Shown here: positions 16,843 to 28,258 of the stretch, piece after piece | Layout: each line of letters opens with the position of its first letter | Position numbering within the stretch: the first letter of the stretch is position 1 | From: an uncultured Ferrovum sp. | Lineage (GTDB): Bacteria; Pseudomonadota; Gammaproteobacteria; Burkholderiales; Ferrovaceae | Length of the DNA stretch: 64,000 nt | Direction of reading: 5' to 3' | Assembly: GCA_903909215.1 (NCBI GenBank) | Contig: CAIVUX010000033.1 | Coordinates: forward strand, 1-64,000 | Translations under genes and position numbers: made by a program | The notes under the pieces: model-generated | The model's database searches: none | The model's input: the letters and a program-made list of their open reading frames with translations, nothing else | Told to the model about the DNA's origin: nothing

Positions 16843-19494
16843 TTAGAGGGAGCGCGCGATTTCAACCACTTCAAAAGCTTCCAGCTTATCGCCCACTTCA
16901 ATGTCGTTGTAATTTTTAAGGGATAAACCACATTCAAAACCGGCCTTCACTTCCCGTACGTCGTCTTTAAAGCGCTTCAAGGAATCTAATTCACCAGTAA
17001 AGATCACCACTTCGTCACGCAACAGACGCACACCCGCAGAGCGTTTGATGGTGCCATCCAATACATAGCAGCCGGCTACAGAACCCACACGAGAAATGCG
17101 GAACACTTCGCGAATTTCCACCAGGCCCGTGATATTTTCTTTCTTATCTGGGGAGAGCATGCCGGATAAAGCCGCTTTCACTTCGTCCACCGCGTTGTAG
17201 ATAATGTCGTAGTAGCGCACATCCACGCCGGTACTGGCGATAAGTTTGCGCGCAGTAACATCGGCCCGGGTGTTAAAGCCAATAATCACTGCTTTCGAGG
17301 CCAGCGCCAAGTTTACATCCGATTCTGTAATACCCCCTACCGCTGCATGCACAATGTTCACGCGCACTTCATCGGTGGATATTTTTTGCAAAGATTGCGT
17401 CAAGGCTTCGTATGAACCTTGCACGTCTGCTTTAATAATTAAGGACAGGCTTTTCACGCCGCCATCGGCAATATTCTCGAACATGTTTTCAAGACTGGCA
17501 GATTGTTTGCGTGCCAACTTCACATCGCGGAACTTGCCTTGACGGAACAATGCAATTTCGCGCGCTTTGCGCTCGTCATTTAACACCATCATATCTTCGC
17601 CGGCCACGGGCACTTCCGTGAGACCTTGAATTTCTACTGGAATAGAAGGACCCGCTTCTTCAATGGCGTTGCCCGCTTCGTCCAACATGGCTCGCACACG
17701 ACCATAGGATGCGCCGGCCAACACCATATCCCCACGACGCAAAGTACCGGTTTGCACCAGAATGGTGGCCACAGGGCCGCGGCCTTTGTCGATGCGTGCC
17801 TCAATTACGATGCCTTTGGCGGGAATATTGCGCGCCGCTTTAAGTTCCAGCACTTCCGCTTGCAGCAGCACAGATTCCAACAGCTTATCAATGCCATCTC
17901 CGGTCTTGGCCGACACTTGCACAAACTGCGCGTCGCCGCCGTACTCTTCAGGCAACACGCCTTGCGCCACCAATTCATTCTTGATGCGCTCAAAATTGGC
18001 TTCAGGCTTATCCATCTTATTTACCGCCACCACCACCGGCACTTGTGCGGCCTTGGCGTGGTGAATGGCTTCAATGGTTTGTGGCATCACGCCATCGTCC
18101 GCTGCTACTACCAGAATGACGATGTCGGTCACTTTTGCACCACGCGCCCGCATGGCGGTAAACGCTTCATGGCCAGGAGTATCGAGGAAGGTAACCATAC
18201 CACGCGCAGTTTCTACGTGATAAGCGCCAATATGTTGGGTAATACCACCGGCTTCACCACTGGCCACACGGGTGCGGCGAATATAATCCAGCAAGGAGGT
18301 TTTGCCATGATCCACATGGCCCATTACGGTAACCACGGGTGCGCGCGGTTCTAAAATGGCATCCACGTGGGTGCCGCCGGTTTCAGCCAACAGCGATTCG
18401 GGGTCGTCCAGACGTGCGGGTTTGGCAATGTGGCCCATTTCTTCCACCACAATCATGGCGGTTTCTTGGTCCAGCACTTGATTGATGGTCACCATCATGC
18501 CCATCTTCATGAGGGTCTTGATCACTTCTGCCGCCTTCACGGTCATCTTCTGGGCCAACACGGCCACGGTGATGGTTTCAGGGACCAGCACTTCATGAAC
18601 AATGGCCTCGGTGGGCGCTGAGAAGGCGTGCTCACCCTCATCAGCCTTATGACTTTTCGCATGGCGGCCGCGCGGATCGCGCCAGGCGGTTCCGCTAGAA
18701 GTATCCCCACGGGTTTTAAGCCCGCGACGTTTGTTGCCGTCGTCCATCCAGGTGGTGGGTTTATCGGTTTTTTTACCCGGCTTCTTGGCGGTCTTGTCAT
18801 CGGGTTTTGCTGCGGGACGATGCAAGGTGCCTGACTTTTCTACAGGTTTAGCGGCAGCCTTTGTTGCGGCTGCTAGCACAGCGGCGGCGGCATCAATCAC
18901 CGTTTTTTCTTCGGCTTCTTTTTTAGCGCGAACGCGCGCTTGCTTATCTTGCACATCCGCCGACTGGCGCGCTCTCAGTTCCGCTTGACGCGCGTCTTCA
19001 GCATCTCGCAAGCTGCGTTGACTGGCATCCACAGGCAGCGTTGGGGAGGATGGTGGGGATGGAATGGATGGCGTAGCCACCGCTTCAGGGGCAGCCTCTG
19101 CAATCACCACCGGCTCAGGAATAATTTCTACTATTGGTTCAGGAATTTCTTCCACCGCTGGCGCAACTACTTGGACCTCAACTTCATCAGGTGAATCGCG
19201 CTTTACCAATACGCGCTTTTTGCGCACTTCCACTTGAATGGTGCGGGCCTTGCCGGTTGCGCTATCGGACTTCTTGATTTCGCTGGTTTGCTTGCGGGTA
19301 ATGGTGATGCGCGTCTTGGTTTCGGAACGACCATGTTGCTCACGCATATGGTCCAGCATTTGCGTTTTGTCTTTCTCACTAATGACGTCGCCTGCAGCGG
19401 ACTTAGTAACACCCGCCGCCTTTAACTGCTCAAGCAGCTTTTCGGGAGTTACTTTTAGTTCTACTGCAAAATCAGCGACTGTTGCTTTGACCAT
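16843..19494 (-). CDS. infB: Translation initiation factor IF-2
   Basis: An 883-residue GTPase that places initiator tRNA on the 30S subunit. An N-terminal IF2-N domain ([20 protein letters not shown]) is followed by a long charged, Ala/Pro/Lys-rich linker (about residues 95-290). The G domain has G1 [18 protein letters not shown]3 [10 protein letters not shown] and G4 NKMDKPEAN. Domains II to IV follow, including the fMet-tRNA-binding C2 region. A GGAG site precedes the ATG. It sits between nusA and rbfA, the standard order. Confidence 0.98.
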   Translation of the reverse strand: MVKATVADFAVELKVTPEKLLEQLKAAGVTKSAAGDVISEKDKTQMLDHMREQHGRSETKTRITITRKQTSEIKKSDSATGKARTIQVEVRKKRVLVKRDSPDEVEVQVVAPAVEEIPEPIVEIIPEPVVIAEAAPEAVATPSIPSPPSSPTLPVDASQRSLRDAEDARQAELRARQSADVQDKQARVRAKKEAEEKTVIDAAAAVLAAATKAAAKPVEKSGTLHRPAAKPDDKTAKKPGKKTDKPTTWMDDGNKRRGLKTRGDTSSGTAWRDPRGRHAKSHKADEGEHAFSAPTEAIVHEVLVPETITVAVLAQKMTVKAAEVIKTLMKMGMMVTINQVLDQETAMIVVEEMGHIAKPARLDDPESLLAETGGTHVDAILEPRAPVVTVMGHVDHGKTSLLDYIRRTRVASGEAGGITQHIGAYHVETARGMVTFLDTPGHEAFTAMRARGAKVTDIVILVVAADDGVMPQTIEAIHHAKAAQVPVVVAVNKMDKPEANFERIKNELVAQGVLPEEYGGDAQFVQVSAKTGDGIDKLLESVLLQAEVLELKAARNIPAKGIVIEARIDKGRGPVATILVQTGTLRRGDMVLAGASYGRVRAMLDEAGNAIEEAGPSIPVEIQGLTEVPVAGEDMMVLNDERKAREIALFRQGKFRDVKLARKQSASLENMFENIADGGVKSLSLIIKADVQGSYEALTQSLQKISTDEVRVNIVHAAVGGITESDVNLALASKAVIIGFNTRADVTARKLIASTGVDVRYYDIIYNAVDEVKAALSGMLSPDKKENITGLVEIREVFRISRVGSVAGCYVLDGTIKRSAGVRLLRDEVVIFTGELDSLKRFKDDVREVKAGFECGLSLKNYNDIEVGDKLEAFEVVEIARSL

Positions 19495-19510
19495 TCAATT
19501 CTCCGATGCT

Positions 19511-20986
19511 TTACTCAAATAACGGCGCACGCGCCGTCATGACGAGAGCTCTGGCACGCTCTTCATCAATACCTGTCAATTCAGACAATTCATCCGCAGC
19601 CAAATCGGCCAGCTCTTGAACCGTGGTGACGCCCTTGGCTGCAAACAAGATCGCGGTTTCAGCATCCATTCCCACCATGTTCTGCAAATCTTCTGCGGCG
19701 TTTTCTACCCGCTCTTCAGAGGCAATAGCTTCGGTGAGCAGCGCGCTGCGTGCGCGGCTGCGCAATTCATTTACAGTGCCTTCGTCCAGCGCTTCAATTT
19801 CTAACATTTCATTAATGGGTACATACGCCACTTCTTCTAAAGAGCTAAAGCCTTCTTGAATCAGAATGTCGGCTACGTCTTGATCCACATCCAAGCTGCG
19901 CACAAACAAATCACGCAGATGCGTGGATTCGGCGCTGTCTTTTTCTTGCGCCTGATCTTGGGTCATGATGTTCAGTTCCCAGCCCGTCAATTCGGAGGCC
20001 AAGCGGACGTTTTGACCCATGCGGCCAATGGCTTGAGCCAATTGCTCTTCATCCACCACCACATCCATGCTGTGTGCATCTTCATCCACACGAATGGAAT
20101 TCACTTCTGCAGGGGCCAGAGCGTTAATAACAAACTGGGCAGGATCTTCCGACCACAGAATAATATCTACCCGTTCGCCACCCAATTCGGCGGTGACGGC
20201 TTGCACGCGCGAACCGCGCATGCCCACGCATGTGCCGATAGGGTCGAGGCGACGATCGTTGGACTTCACCGCAATCTTGGCGCGGATACCGGGGTCCCGT
20301 GCGGCGGATTTAATATCCAGCAATCCTTCTTCAATTTCTGGCACTTCCAACTCAAACAGCTTGGTAATAAATTCTGGGGCGATGCGCGAGAGGATCAGTT
20401 GCGGACCGCGGCCCACACGCTCTACCCGTGCCAGATAACCGCGCACACGATCGCCCACACGCAGGTTTTCTTTTTGAATCATTTGGTCGCGCGGCAATAA
20501 GGCCTCAATACGACCGGATTCGATAATGGCGCTGCCACGCTCCAGGCGCTTCACGGTACCGGTGACTAGGCTTTCTTTGCGGTCCAAGAAGTCGTTTAAG
20601 ATTTGCTCGCGCTCAGCATCGCGGATTTTTTGGAAAATAACTTGCTTAGCAGCTTGTGCCCCAATACGACCAAAGTCGATGGGTTCCAGCGGATCTTCAA
20701 TCACGTCACCGGGTTGGATGTCTGGGTTGCGCAACACGGCTTGCGACATAGGCATTTCTTGGAACTCAGACAGCCATTCGGCGTCCGGTACCACGCGCCA
20801 CACCTGATAAGAGTTAAAGTCGCCGTTTTCACGGTCCACTTCCACCCGCACTTCGATGTCGTCTTCGCCATGTTTCTTTCGGGTCGCCGAGGCGAGCGCC
20901 ATCTCTAGTGCCAAAAAGACAATGTCCGTATCGACATTCTTTTCACGGGCCAGGGCATCCACCAACATCAGCACTTCCTTGCTCAT
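19511..20986 (-). CDS. nusA: Transcription elongation/antitermination factor NusA
   Basis: A 491-residue RNA polymerase-binding protein. It has the N-terminal domain ([19 protein letters not shown]), an S1 domain ([18 protein letters not shown]), two KH domains ([20 protein letters not shown] and [18 protein letters not shown]) and two C-terminal helix-hairpin-helix acidic repeats. The carboxy-terminal repeats are those of the longer proteobacterial form. It acts in pausing, termination and rRNA antitermination, and is autoregulated in many bacteria. It is 10 bases from rimP. Confidence 0.98.
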   Translation of the reverse strand: MSKEVLMLVDALAREKNVDTDIVFLALEMALASATRKKHGEDDIEVRVEVDRENGDFNSYQVWRVVPDAEWLSEFQEMPMSQAVLRNPDIQPGDVIEDPLEPIDFGRIGAQAAKQVIFQKIRDAEREQILNDFLDRKESLVTGTVKRLERGSAIIESGRIEALLPRDQMIQKENLRVGDRVRGYLARVERVGRGPQLILSRIAPEFITKLFELEVPEIEEGLLDIKSAARDPGIRAKIAVKSNDRRLDPIGTCVGMRGSRVQAVTAELGGERVDIILWSEDPAQFVINALAPAEVNSIRVDEDAHSMDVVVDEEQLAQAIGRMGQNVRLASELTGWELNIMTQDQAQEKDSAESTHLRDLFVRSLDVDQDVADILIQEGFSSLEEVAYVPINEMLEIEALDEGTVNELRSRARSALLTEAIASEERVENAAEDLQNMVGMDAETAILFAAKGVTTVQELADLAADELSELTGIDEERARALVMTARAPLFE

Positions 20987-20996
20987 AACGCCTCCC

Positions 20997-21443
20997 TCAA
21001 ATCTCTGGTACGAGATTGGCTCGATCTATTTCGGCCACCTCAATCTCAATCAACACACCTTCTGCCTCTAGGGTGAGCGTGGTTCCAGACACCGAAACCA
21101 CACGACCCATAAAATTCCGTTGTCCGGCCTTAGGAATGCGCAGGCGCAATTTCACCTCACGTCCCTGAAACCGAACAAAATCTTCAACCTTCTTTAAAGA
21201 GCGGTCTAAACCCGGAGAGGACACCTCCAAACGGTCAAAATCCACCCCCTCCACTTCAAACAGACGGGTGAGCTGGTTGCTGACCAAGGCGCAATCCTCA
21301 ACGCCAATCCCTTGCGGCCGGTCAATAAACACCCGCAATAACCCCCGTCCAGCCCGCTCTAGGTCTACAAACTCATAACCCAGACCGGTAACGGTTTTTT
21401 CTATCAGGCCAGCAGCATCCATACCAGCGGCATTCCTCGTCAA
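20997..21443 (-). CDS. rimP: Ribosome maturation factor RimP
   Basis: A protein of about 148 residues needed for 30S subunit assembly. Visible motifs are [33 protein letters not shown] and [20 protein letters not shown], followed by the C-terminal SH3-like barrel. An inner ATG (MDAAGL, at 21422) is an alternative start. It is the first gene of the rimP-nusA-infB-rbfA-truB run; the metY tRNA often found in front of it is absent here. Confidence 0.93.
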   Translation of the reverse strand: MTRNAAGMDAAGLIEKTVTGLGYEFVDLERAGRGLLRVFIDRPQGIGVEDCALVSNQLTRLFEVEGVDFDRLEVSSPGLDRSLKKVEDFVRFQGREVKLRLRIPKAGQRNFMGRVVSVSGTTLTLEAEGVLIEIEVAEIDRANLVPEI

Positions 21444-21455
21444 CAGCGTTTACCA

Positions 21456-21479
21456 ATAAAAAATGGGCTCGAAGCCCAC
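21456..21479 (-). terminator. Intrinsic terminator after the M17 aminopeptidase gene
   Basis: On the minus strand TGGGCT, loop TCG, AGCCCA is followed by TTTTTTA. The hairpin is nearly symmetric and also has a T-run on the plus strand. It separates the aminopeptidase gene from rimP. Confidence 0.75.
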
Positions 21480-21511
21480 TTTTTTGGAACAATTACAATT
21501 CAAGACCTCAA

Positions 21512-22975
21512 TTATAGCTTGTTTTTTAGCCAATTGTCCACAAAGTGCACCCCCCAGTTTACGCCAAACCCCGTCACATCCGAGCCTACAGCCCCTAACC
21601 CGCCCTCATTGCGGGAGGCCGAGAGGTCCATATGCACCCAGGGTGACTGCCCAATAAAGCGCCATAAGAAGCGCGCCGCCAGAATATGGTCCGCTTCCCC
21701 CTCGGCAGTACATTGCTTAATGTCGGCTATTTTGCTGTCCAAGGCAGGGTCGTAATCTTTTGCTAGAGGAAAGACGACTACCCGCTCGCCGCAGACATCC
21801 CCCACGTGAGTGGCCAACGCCGCCAGCGCTGGGGTGGTGGCGAAGATGCCGCTGTAGCGACTGCCCAGGGCCGTGTGCATACTGCCCGTCAAGGTTGCAA
21901 AGTCCACCATTAATTCTGGTTTTAAACGTGCGGCAAGGCTTAAGGTGTCGGCCAACACCATGCGCCCTTCCGCATCCGTGTGGACAATTTCAATGGTGGT
22001 GCCGTTTAAGGCGCGCACCACGTCGTTTTGTTTATAGGCCTCTGCACTGATGTGGTTTTGCGCCAAAGCCAACCAGCAATCAATGTTCACGGGCAGGCGC
22101 AATGCGGTGACGGCACTTAATATCCCTAAGGCCACCGCCGAACCATTCATGTCCTCATGCATGCCATACATATATTTGGCCGGCTTGAGGTTATGCCCGC
22201 CGGTATCAAAACAAATGCCCTTGCCCACCAAGGCCATGCGCCGCGTGGCGCCTGGCCCGCGATAGCTTAAATGCACAATGGCTGCATCCTGATCCGCGCT
22301 GCCTTGAGCCACCGCCACAAAAGCGCCTGCTCCCATGGTTTTAAGGCGTGCCAAGGAATATTCCCGCACAGCCCAACCTTGCTGGCGCGCCAGTGACCGA
22401 ATGCGCCGCCGGTAATGGGCGGGGGTTAATTCATTGGGTGGCCATAAGGTCAGTTCGCGCGTCAAGGTATTGGCCTGTGCTGTGGCCCGAGGGGCAGCAA
22501 AGCGCGACAGATCGCGCACGCCCTGCACAAACACGGTGCGCAACGCCGTGGGTTTGGTTTTTTTACGACTGGGCAGGGCGGCCCCATTGACCCACACACA
22601 GTACAGCGCCAACCCCGCCACCGCTTCGCGCTCAGGGCCGGTGAGTACCAGCGCACAGCTTTGCGGGTGCTCGGCCAGCAACGGCTTTAAGCCCGCGCAC
22701 AGCACGCTTTGCTGCTCAAAACGGCTAAGGGTTGAGTTAACCCATACCCAAGAGATCATCACGCCGTCACCCACTTCCGCGCTAATGGGTTGCTTGCACA
22801 GTAATTCAGGTTTCTCATTTTGACGACGCAATACCGCCATCAACACGTCAAAACCGGGAATGTTATGTTGGGCCTGCGGGGCTTCGGTCAACACCACCAG
22901 AGCGTGGCGCACGCCTTGGGCAGGCCAACGATGGGGGGGGCCGGATAAGGCTTTTGGTGGAGGGCATGTTTGCAT
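21512..22975 (-). CDS. M17 leucyl aminopeptidase family protein
   Basis: A 487-residue cytosolic zinc/manganese aminopeptidase. The catalytic domain has GKGICFDTGGHNLKPAKYMY, with the metal-binding Lys and Asp, then HEDMNGSAVALG. The signature HTDAEGRMVLADTL follows, with the Asp and Glu metal ligands and catalytic Arg. The N-terminal half is divergent, and HEDM replaces the more common K/R-x-D-M, so it belongs to a PepB-like side branch rather than classical PepA. It probably removes N-terminal residues from peptides. It is divergent from thyA with only 23 bases between starts, so the two promoters must overlap the neighbouring genes. Confidence 0.85.
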   Translation of the reverse strand: MQTCPPPKALSGPPHRWPAQGVRHALVVLTEAPQAQHNIPGFDVLMAVLRRQNEKPELLCKQPISAEVGDGVMISWVWVNSTLSRFEQQSVLCAGLKPLLAEHPQSCALVLTGPEREAVAGLALYCVWVNGAALPSRKKTKPTALRTVFVQGVRDLSRFAAPRATAQANTLTRELTLWPPNELTPAHYRRRIRSLARQQGWAVREYSLARLKTMGAGAFVAVAQGSADQDAAIVHLSYRGPGATRRMALVGKGICFDTGGHNLKPAKYMYGMHEDMNGSAVALGILSAVTALRLPVNIDCWLALAQNHISAEAYKQNDVVRALNGTTIEIVHTDAEGRMVLADTLSLAARLKPELMVDFATLTGSMHTALGSRYSGIFATTPALAALATHVGDVCGERVVVFPLAKDYDPALDSKIADIKQCTAEGEADHILAARFLWRFIGQSPWVHMDLSASRNEGGLGAVGSDVTGFGVNWGVHFVDNWLKNKL

Positions 22976-22998
22976 AGCGGCAATGTTATCATGCGCCC

Positions 22999-23793
22999 AT
23001 GCGACAGTATCTTCAGTTCTTAGACGACATTTTAACCACCGGCGTGCAAAAGACCGACCGCACGGGCGTGGGCACTGTCAGTCTGTTTGGCTATCAGATG
23101 CGCTTTAATTTAAGCGCAGGGTTTCCGCTGGTCACCACCAAGAAGTTGCATCTGCGCTCAATTATTCATGAATTGATTTGGTTTCTTTCCGGCAACACCA
23201 ACATCGGCTACCTAAAAGAAAACGGTGTCAGCATTTGGGATGAATGGGCCGATGCCGAAGGCAATTTGGGGCCCGTATACGGCAAACAATGGCGCCGCTG
23301 GCAAGGTGCGGATGGTCAAGTGGTGGACCAAATTTCAGAAGTGCTGCAGCAGTTGCGCGGCAATCCAAATTCTCGTCGCATGGTGGTGTCCGCCTGGAAT
23401 GTCAGTGAAGTCAATCAAATGGCGTTACCCCCTTGCCACCTGCTGTTCCAATTTTATGTGGCCGAGGGGCGCTTGTCCTGTCAGCTCTATCAGCGCTCCT
23501 GCGATGCAGGTTTGGGCGTACCGTTTAACATAGCGTCCTACGCCCTGCTTACCCATTTAATGGCCGAGCAAAGCGGGTTGTTGCCGGGCGATTTTATTTG
23601 GACCGGTGGCGACTGCCATATTTATTTAAATCATGTGGAGGCGGTGCGCGAACAACTCACACGCACGCCCTACGCCTTGCCCACGCTGAAGATTTTGCGC
23701 AAGCCGGATTCACTGTTTGATTATCGCTTTGAAGATTTTGAGATTGAACACTACCAATCACACCCCCATATCGTCATGGCGGTGGCTGTTTAA
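22999..23793 (+). CDS. thyA: Thymidylate synthase
   Basis: A 264-residue enzyme, the same length as the E. coli protein, that methylates dUMP to dTMP with methylene-tetrahydrofolate. The catalytic Cys146 is in [12 protein letters not shown]. Other signatures are [40 protein letters not shown] and [14 protein letters not shown]. The C-terminal IVMAVAV supplies the conserved terminal Val. No folA follows; instead clpA converges on it 4 bases downstream. Confidence 0.98.
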   Translation: MRQYLQFLDDILTTGVQKTDRTGVGTVSLFGYQMRFNLSAGFPLVTTKKLHLRSIIHELIWFLSGNTNIGYLKENGVSIWDEWADAEGNLGPVYGKQWRRWQGADGQVVDQISEVLQQLRGNPNSRRMVVSAWNVSEVNQMALPPCHLLFQFYVAEGRLSCQLYQRSCDAGLGVPFNIASYALLTHLMAEQSGLLPGDFIWTGGDCHIYLNHVEAVREQLTRTPYALPTLKILRKPDSLFDYRFEDFEIEHYQSHPHIVMAVAV

Positions 23794-23797
23794 ACGC

Positions 23798-26056
23798 TTA
23801 ATGCACGGCTTCAGCAGGGATTTCTTCAAATTTCAGCACCACGCCGTCTTCCCCTTCAGCATCAATAATCACCTTGCCGCCTGAGGCCAGACGTCCAAAC
23901 AGCAATTCATCGGCCAAGGCACGACGAATGGCGTCCTGGATAAGGCGTGCCATAGGGCGCGCACCCATAAGCGGATCAAACCCTTTCTTCGCCAGGTAGT
24001 GACGCAGCGCGTCAGTAAAGGTGGCCTCTACACGTTTTTCTTGCAACTGCGCTTCTAGCTGCAGTAAGAATTTATCCACCACCTGCATGATGACGTCTTG
24101 ATCGAGGCTGGCGAAGGAAATAATGGCATCCAAGCGATTGCGGAATTCAGGCGTAAAGGTGCGCTTAATATCCGCCATTTCATCGCCGCGGCGCTCACCT
24201 TTCAAGAAGCCCATATCGGACTTGGTCAGCGTATCCGCCCCAGCATTGGTGGTCATGACGATTACCGTATTGCGAAAATCGGCCTTGCGCCCGTTGTTGT
24301 CGGTGAGTGTACCGTGATCCATCACTTGCAACAGGATGTTAAAAATATCCGGGTGCGCTTTTTCAATCTCATCCAACAGCAACACCGAATAGGGGTGCTT
24401 GGTAATGGCTTCAGTCAATTGTCCGCCTTGATCAAAACCCACATAACCCGGGGGTGCACCAATTAAGCGCGATACTGCGTGGGGCTCCATATATTCCGAC
24501 ATATCAAAACGAATCAGCTCCACACCTAAGGTGTAAGCCAATTGCCGCGCCACTTCGGTTTTGCCCACGCCTGTGGGGCCGGAAAACAAAAAAGCCCCAA
24601 TGGGTTTTTGCGGATTACCCAAACCACTGCGTGACATTTTAATGGCGGCGGCCAAGGCATCGATGGCTTTGTTTTGACCAAACACCACCGCTTTTAAATC
24701 ACGGTCTAGGGTTTTTAATGCATTGCGATCATCGCTAGACACGTTGCGCGGCGGAATGCGTGCAATCTTCGCCACCACCTCTTCAATTTCGCCCTTACCA
24801 ATCACTTTGCGTTGTTTTGATTTTGGTAAGATACGCTGTGCCGCTCCCGCCTCGTCAATGACATCAATGGCTTTGTCGGGCAAATGACGGTCGTTAATAA
24901 AACGCGCGGATAATTCAGCAGCGCTGGTCAGCGCAGTCTCGCTGTAACGCACACCATGGTGACTTTCAAAACGCGATTTTAAGCCGCGCAGAATTTGTAT
25001 GGTCTCATCCACCGTAGGCTCTTCCACATCAATTTTTTGAAAACGCCGTGACAGCGCATGGTCTTTTTCAAAAATGCTGCGGTATTCGTTATAGGTGGTG
25101 GCCCCAATGCAACGCAAAGACCCTTTTGAAAGCGCGGGCTTCAACAGGTTAGAGGCGTCCAAAGTGCCCCCCGACGCGGCTCCGGCGCCAATCAGCGTGT
25201 GGATTTCATCGATGAACAGCATGCTGTTGGGGTCTTCTTGCAACTGCTTTAAGACCGCCTTCAAGCGTTGTTCAAAATCACCACGATATTTTGTTCCCGC
25301 CAACAAAGCACCCATATCCAGCGAGTAGACGGTGGATTGAGCCAATATTTCAGGAATATCGCCAGCCACAATACGCGCAGCCAAACCCTCGGCAATAGCG
25401 GTTTTGCCCACGCCTGCCTCACCCACCAACAAAGGATTGTTTTTGCGCCTGCGGCACAGCACTTGAATAACCCGTTCCACTTCACGGTCGCGGCCAATCA
25501 GCGGGTCAATCTTGCCCGCCACCGCTTGAGCATTAAGATTTAAGGTAAAGCTTTGCAGGGCACCTCCTGCGGCAGGCTCTGCTTCACCCTCCACGGCGGG
25601 TTCTTCGCGCGGTGTGCCTTGCGGTACTTTGGCGATGCCATGGGCGATGAAGTTCACCATGTCCAGGCGACTAATCCCTTGTTGGTGTAAAAAGTACACC
25701 GCGTGCGAGTCTTTCTCACCAAAAATGGCCACCAACACATTGGCGCCCGTGACTTCTTTTTTACCCGAGGATTGCACGTGCAAAATGGCGCGTTGAATGA
25801 CGCGCTGAAAACCCAAGGTGGGCTGTGTATCCACTTCGCCGTCACCGGGCACCGTGGGAGTATGTTCGGCAACAAACTGAGCCAATTCTTTACGCAAACC
25901 ATCGATATTGGCGCCACAAGCGCGCAACACATCTGCCGCTGAGGGGTTATCCATCAGGGCCAGCAGCAGATGTTCCACCGTAATAAACTCGTGGCGTTTT
26001 TGCCGCGCGTCCACAAAAGCCATATGCAGGCTTACTTCCAGTTCTTGGGCAATCAT
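23798..26056 (-). CDS. clpA: ATP-dependent Clp protease ATP-binding subunit ClpA
   Basis: An AAA+ unfoldase of about 752 residues that feeds substrates to ClpP. It has an N-domain with two Clp repeats, then AAA modules with Walker [16 protein letters not shown] and [15 protein letters not shown]. Walker [21 protein letters not shown] lies in the first module. I place the start at the ATG at 26056 ([14 protein letters not shown]), since its ATGA overlaps the clpS stop and GAGGA lies upstream. A start at 26080 would add eight unrelated residues. The clpS-clpA order is universal in proteobacteria. Confidence 0.97.
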   Translation of the reverse strand: MIAQELEVSLHMAFVDARQKRHEFITVEHLLLALMDNPSAADVLRACGANIDGLRKELAQFVAEHTPTVPGDGEVDTQPTLGFQRVIQRAILHVQSSGKKEVTGANVLVAIFGEKDSHAVYFLHQQGISRLDMVNFIAHGIAKVPQGTPREEPAVEGEAEPAAGGALQSFTLNLNAQAVAGKIDPLIGRDREVERVIQVLCRRRKNNPLLVGEAGVGKTAIAEGLAARIVAGDIPEILAQSTVYSLDMGALLAGTKYRGDFEQRLKAVLKQLQEDPNSMLFIDEIHTLIGAGAASGGTLDASNLLKPALSKGSLRCIGATTYNEYRSIFEKDHALSRRFQKIDVEEPTVDETIQILRGLKSRFESHHGVRYSETALTSAAELSARFINDRHLPDKAIDVIDEAGAAQRILPKSKQRKVIGKGEIEEVVAKIARIPPRNVSSDDRNALKTLDRDLKAVVFGQNKAIDALAAAIKMSRSGLGNPQKPIGAFLFSGPTGVGKTEVARQLAYTLGVELIRFDMSEYMEPHAVSRLIGAPPGYVGFDQGGQLTEAITKHPYSVLLLDEIEKAHPDIFNILLQVMDHGTLTDNNGRKADFRNTVIVMTTNAGADTLTKSDMGFLKGERRGDEMADIKRTFTPEFRNRLDAIISFASLDQDVIMQVVDKFLLQLEAQLQEKRVEATFTDALRHYLAKKGFDPLMGARPMARLIQDAIRRALADELLFGRLASGGKVIIDAEGEDGVVLKFEEIPAEAVH

Positions 26057-26367
26057 GTTCCGTTTTCCTCCATCACGCATTGCAGCGGATGCTGATGTTG
26101 TCTGGCAAATTCTTTTACCCGATTAACCTTCGATGCTGCCAAATCACGCGGGTAGGTGCCACATACACCGCGCCCTTCCGTATGCACGGCCAACATCACC
26201 CGGGTGGCCGCTTCTAAATTTAAAGCAAAAAATTGCTGCAAGATCAGTATGACAAATTCCATGGGCGTGTAGTCATCATTTAACAGTACGACATTAAAGA
26301 GCGCGGGAGGTTTCGCTTTGGCGCGCTGTTTTTCTAAAATCGGAGTCGCTTGTTGACGTGAAGGCAT
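26053..26367 (-). CDS. clpS: ClpS adaptor for N-end-rule substrates
   Basis: A protein of about 104 residues that binds N-degron substrates and docks them on ClpA. Conserved features are [40 protein letters not shown] and the C-terminal [17 protein letters not shown] prefer the ATG at 26367 ([12 protein letters not shown]) by family length. An in-frame ATG at 26409 would add [14 protein letters not shown], and only 4 bases separate that ATG from the repeat pair. Neither start has a clear Shine-Dalgarno. The stop overlaps the clpA start. Confidence 0.92.
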   Translation of the reverse strand: MPSRQQATPILEKQRAKAKPPALFNVVLLNDDYTPMEFVILILQQFFALNLEAATRVMLAVHTEGRGVCGTYPRDLAASKVNRVKEFARQHQHPLQCVMEENGT

Positions 26368-26412
26368 AGCTTTTAGTCTAACCAATTGGAATTTTTTCGC
26401 AATAGGCATTAT

Positions 26413-26442
26413 GGGGTCAGACCCCGGGCGGGGTCTGACCCC
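26413..26442. repeat. GGGGTC(A/T)GACCCC palindrome, inverted pair
   Basis: Exact copies lie at 26413-26425 (central A) and 26430-26442 (central T), directly upstream of clpS and 170 bases upstream of the divergent cold-shock gene. Confidence 0.9.
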
Positions 26443-26466
26443 TACCCCCCATTTGCACTTAACTGC

Positions 26467-26493
26467 TTGACTTTAGCTGTGAATTTGTATAAA
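26467..26493 (+). promoter_or_regulatory. Candidate sigma-70 promoter of the cold-shock gene
   Basis: TTGACT (26467-26472) and TATAAA (26488-26493) are separated by 15 bases, slightly short. It would give a 5' leader of about 110 bases, in line with the long structured leaders of cold-shock mRNAs. Confidence 0.45.
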
Positions 26494-26610
26494 AGGTGTG
26501 TTGGAGTTTGATTCAAGCTGTCTGCATCACCGGTTCTCCCGTTGGCTGGCCTTGAAACTCAAACCTTTTTTCGGGTTTTAAGCCCCTATTTATAAACAGG
26601 AAAGCAAACA

Positions 26611-26814
26611 ATGGCAACCGGTACAGTAAAGTGGTTCAACGATTCTAAGGGTTATGGTTTCATTACCCCCGATGACGGCAGCGAAGATCTTTTTGCTCAT
26701 TTCTCAGCCATCCAGATGGGCGGTTTCAAAACCCTGAAAGAAGGTCAAAAAGTGAGCTTTGAAGTGACCCAAGGCCCTAAGGGCAAACAAGCATCCAATA
26801 TTCAGGCCGCTTAG
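26611..26814 (+). CDS. Cold-shock protein (CspA family)
   Basis: A 67-residue single cold-shock domain that binds single-stranded RNA/DNA as a chaperone. RNP1 KGYGFITP and RNP2 DLFAHFS are both intact, and [11 protein letters not shown] is the typical start. An AGGAAAG ribosome site precedes the ATG. The leader is about 110-150 bases and gene-free. A strong two-way terminator follows. Whether it is cold-induced or constitutive (CspE-like) cannot be told from the protein. Confidence 0.95.
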   Translation: MATGTVKWFNDSKGYGFITPDDGSEDLFAHFSAIQMGGFKTLKEGQKVSFEVTQGPKGKQASNIQAA

Positions 26815-26842
26815 TCCTTAAGTCTTTCTGACGAAAGCTTAT

Positions 26843-26874
26843 AAAAAACCCCTACCTCGGTAGGGGTTTTTTTA
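26843..26874 (+). terminator. Bidirectional intrinsic terminator (csp / icd)
   Basis: AAAACCCCTACC, loop TC, GGTAGGGGTTTT then TTT form a 12-bp perfect stem with a T-run on both strands. It lies between the convergent csp and icd genes and should serve both. Confidence 0.92.
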
Positions 26875-26896
26875 TGCCCTAAGCAGGGGCTTTTGC

Positions 26897-28135
26897 TTAC
26901 ATATGGCTGATCATGGCTTTGCCAAAGCCTGAACAAGACACCTGATGAGCCCTTTCCATTAAGCGGGCAAAGTCATAGGTCACCGTTTTGGCTGCAATGG
27001 CTTTTTCCACAGAGGCAATAATCACATCGGCCGCTTCCAGCCACCCCATGTGACGCAACATCATTTCTGCCGAGAGGATAATGGAACCAGGGTTTACATA
27101 ATCCTTGCCGGCGTATTTGGGTGCCGTGCCATGTGTGGCTTCAAACATAGCAATGTCGTCAGAGAGATTGGCGCCTGGGGCAATGCCAATACCGCCCACC
27201 TGAGCCGCCAGCGCATCAGAAATGTAATCGCCATTTAAATTTAGCGTGGCAATCACATCGTATTCATCAGGGCGCAGTAAAATTTGTTGTAAGAACGCGT
27301 CCGCAATCACGTCTTTAATGACGATGCCATTGGGCAGCTTCATCCACGGGCCGCCGTCCAACAACTGCGCACCAAATTCCTTCTGACAGAGTGCGTAGGC
27401 CCAACTTTTAAAGGCCCCTTCGGTGTACTTCATGATATTGCCCTTATGGACAATAGTGACCGATTTGCGCTTGTTATCAATGGCATATTGCACAGCTTTG
27501 CGCATTAAGCGCTCAGTGCCATCACGTGAAACGGGCTTAATGCCGATACCGGATGTGGCGGGGAAGCGAATGGCCGTAACCTTCATTTCCTTTTGTAAAA
27601 ATTCGATCAGTTTGCGCGCTTCGGGGGTTTCTGCTTCCCACTCAATGCCGGCATAAATATCTTCCGAGTTTTCACGGAAAATCACCATATTGGTTTTATG
27701 GGGCTCACGCACGGGGCTGGGCACCCCCGTAAACCAACGCACGGGGCGTAGGCACACATATAAATCAAGCTGTTGGCGCAGGGCCACATTGATAGAACGA
27801 ATACCACCGCCCACAGGAGTGGTTAAGGGGCCTTTGATGGAGACCACGTAATCGCGCAGGGCATGCAGCGTTTCTTCGGGTAACCAGACGTTGTCGCCAT
27901 ACACGCGCACGGCCTTTTCGCCCGCGTACACCTCCATCCAGGAGATTTTTCGCTTGCCACCATACGCCTTGGCAACCGCCGCATTCACCACATCCACCAT
28001 GACAGGCGTGATATCCACCCCAATCCCATCACCTTCCATAAAAGACACGATGGGTTGATCGGGTACTTCGATGGAATAGTCTGATTTAACACGGATTTTT
28101 TCGCCAACAGTGGGGACTTTAATGTGTTGATACAT
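26897..28135 (-). CDS. icd: NADP-dependent isocitrate dehydrogenase
   Basis: A 412-residue TCA-cycle enzyme that converts isocitrate to 2-oxoglutarate. Substrate motifs are [20 protein letters not shown], with the Ser that AceK phosphorylates in enterobacteria, and [15 protein letters not shown]. The signature [20 protein letters not shown] and the NADP-side [19 protein letters not shown] are present. A GGAGGAAACGA site precedes the ATG. It is divergent from rraA and next to the glyoxylate-shunt genes, so isocitrate partition is encoded at one spot. No aceK is in the window. Confidence 0.97.
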   Translation of the reverse strand: MYQHIKVPTVGEKIRVKSDYSIEVPDQPIVSFMEGDGIGVDITPVMVDVVNAAVAKAYGGKRKISWMEVYAGEKAVRVYGDNVWLPEETLHALRDYVVSIKGPLTTPVGGGIRSINVALRQQLDLYVCLRPVRWFTGVPSPVREPHKTNMVIFRENSEDIYAGIEWEAETPEARKLIEFLQKEMKVTAIRFPATSGIGIKPVSRDGTERLMRKAVQYAIDNKRKSVTIVHKGNIMKYTEGAFKSWAYALCQKEFGAQLLDGGPWMKLPNGIVIKDVIADAFLQQILLRPDEYDVIATLNLNGDYISDALAAQVGGIGIAPGANLSDDIAMFEATHGTAPKYAGKDYVNPGSIILSAEMMLRHMGWLEAADVIIASVEKAIAAKTVTYDFARLMERAHQVSCSGFGKAMISHM

Positions 28136-28186
28136 GATTCGTTTCCTCCGGCTTATAAAAAAATACTTGTGTCCTATGTCTTATAT

Positions 28187-28198
28187 ATGATATATCAT
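28187..28198. promoter_or_regulatory. Perfect 12-bp palindrome in the icd/rraA divergent region
   Basis: ATGATATATCAT lies 52 bases from the icd start and 61 bases from the rraA start, in an AT-rich stretch. This is a possible operator or overlapping -10 region. No regulator is assigned. Confidence 0.35.
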
Positions 28199-28258
28199 TA
28201 TTCAGATGGACGGGAAAGAGAATTTTATAACCCTTTTTCCGGTTTTTTTGGAGCATTT

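Noticed and set aside
17626-18354. Plus-strand open frame of 242 codons opposite infB
   Set aside because: It is rich in His, Gly, Phe and Asn, as expected for the antisense of a GTPase gene, and has no ribosome site or known domain.
19856-20500. Plus-strand open frame of 214 codons opposite nusA
   Set aside because: It is an antisense shadow of nusA with no recognisable protein features.
28124-28258. N-terminal extension of rraA
   Set aside because: The extra 45 residues do not fit the family and overlap the icd promoter region; RraA starts at 28259.
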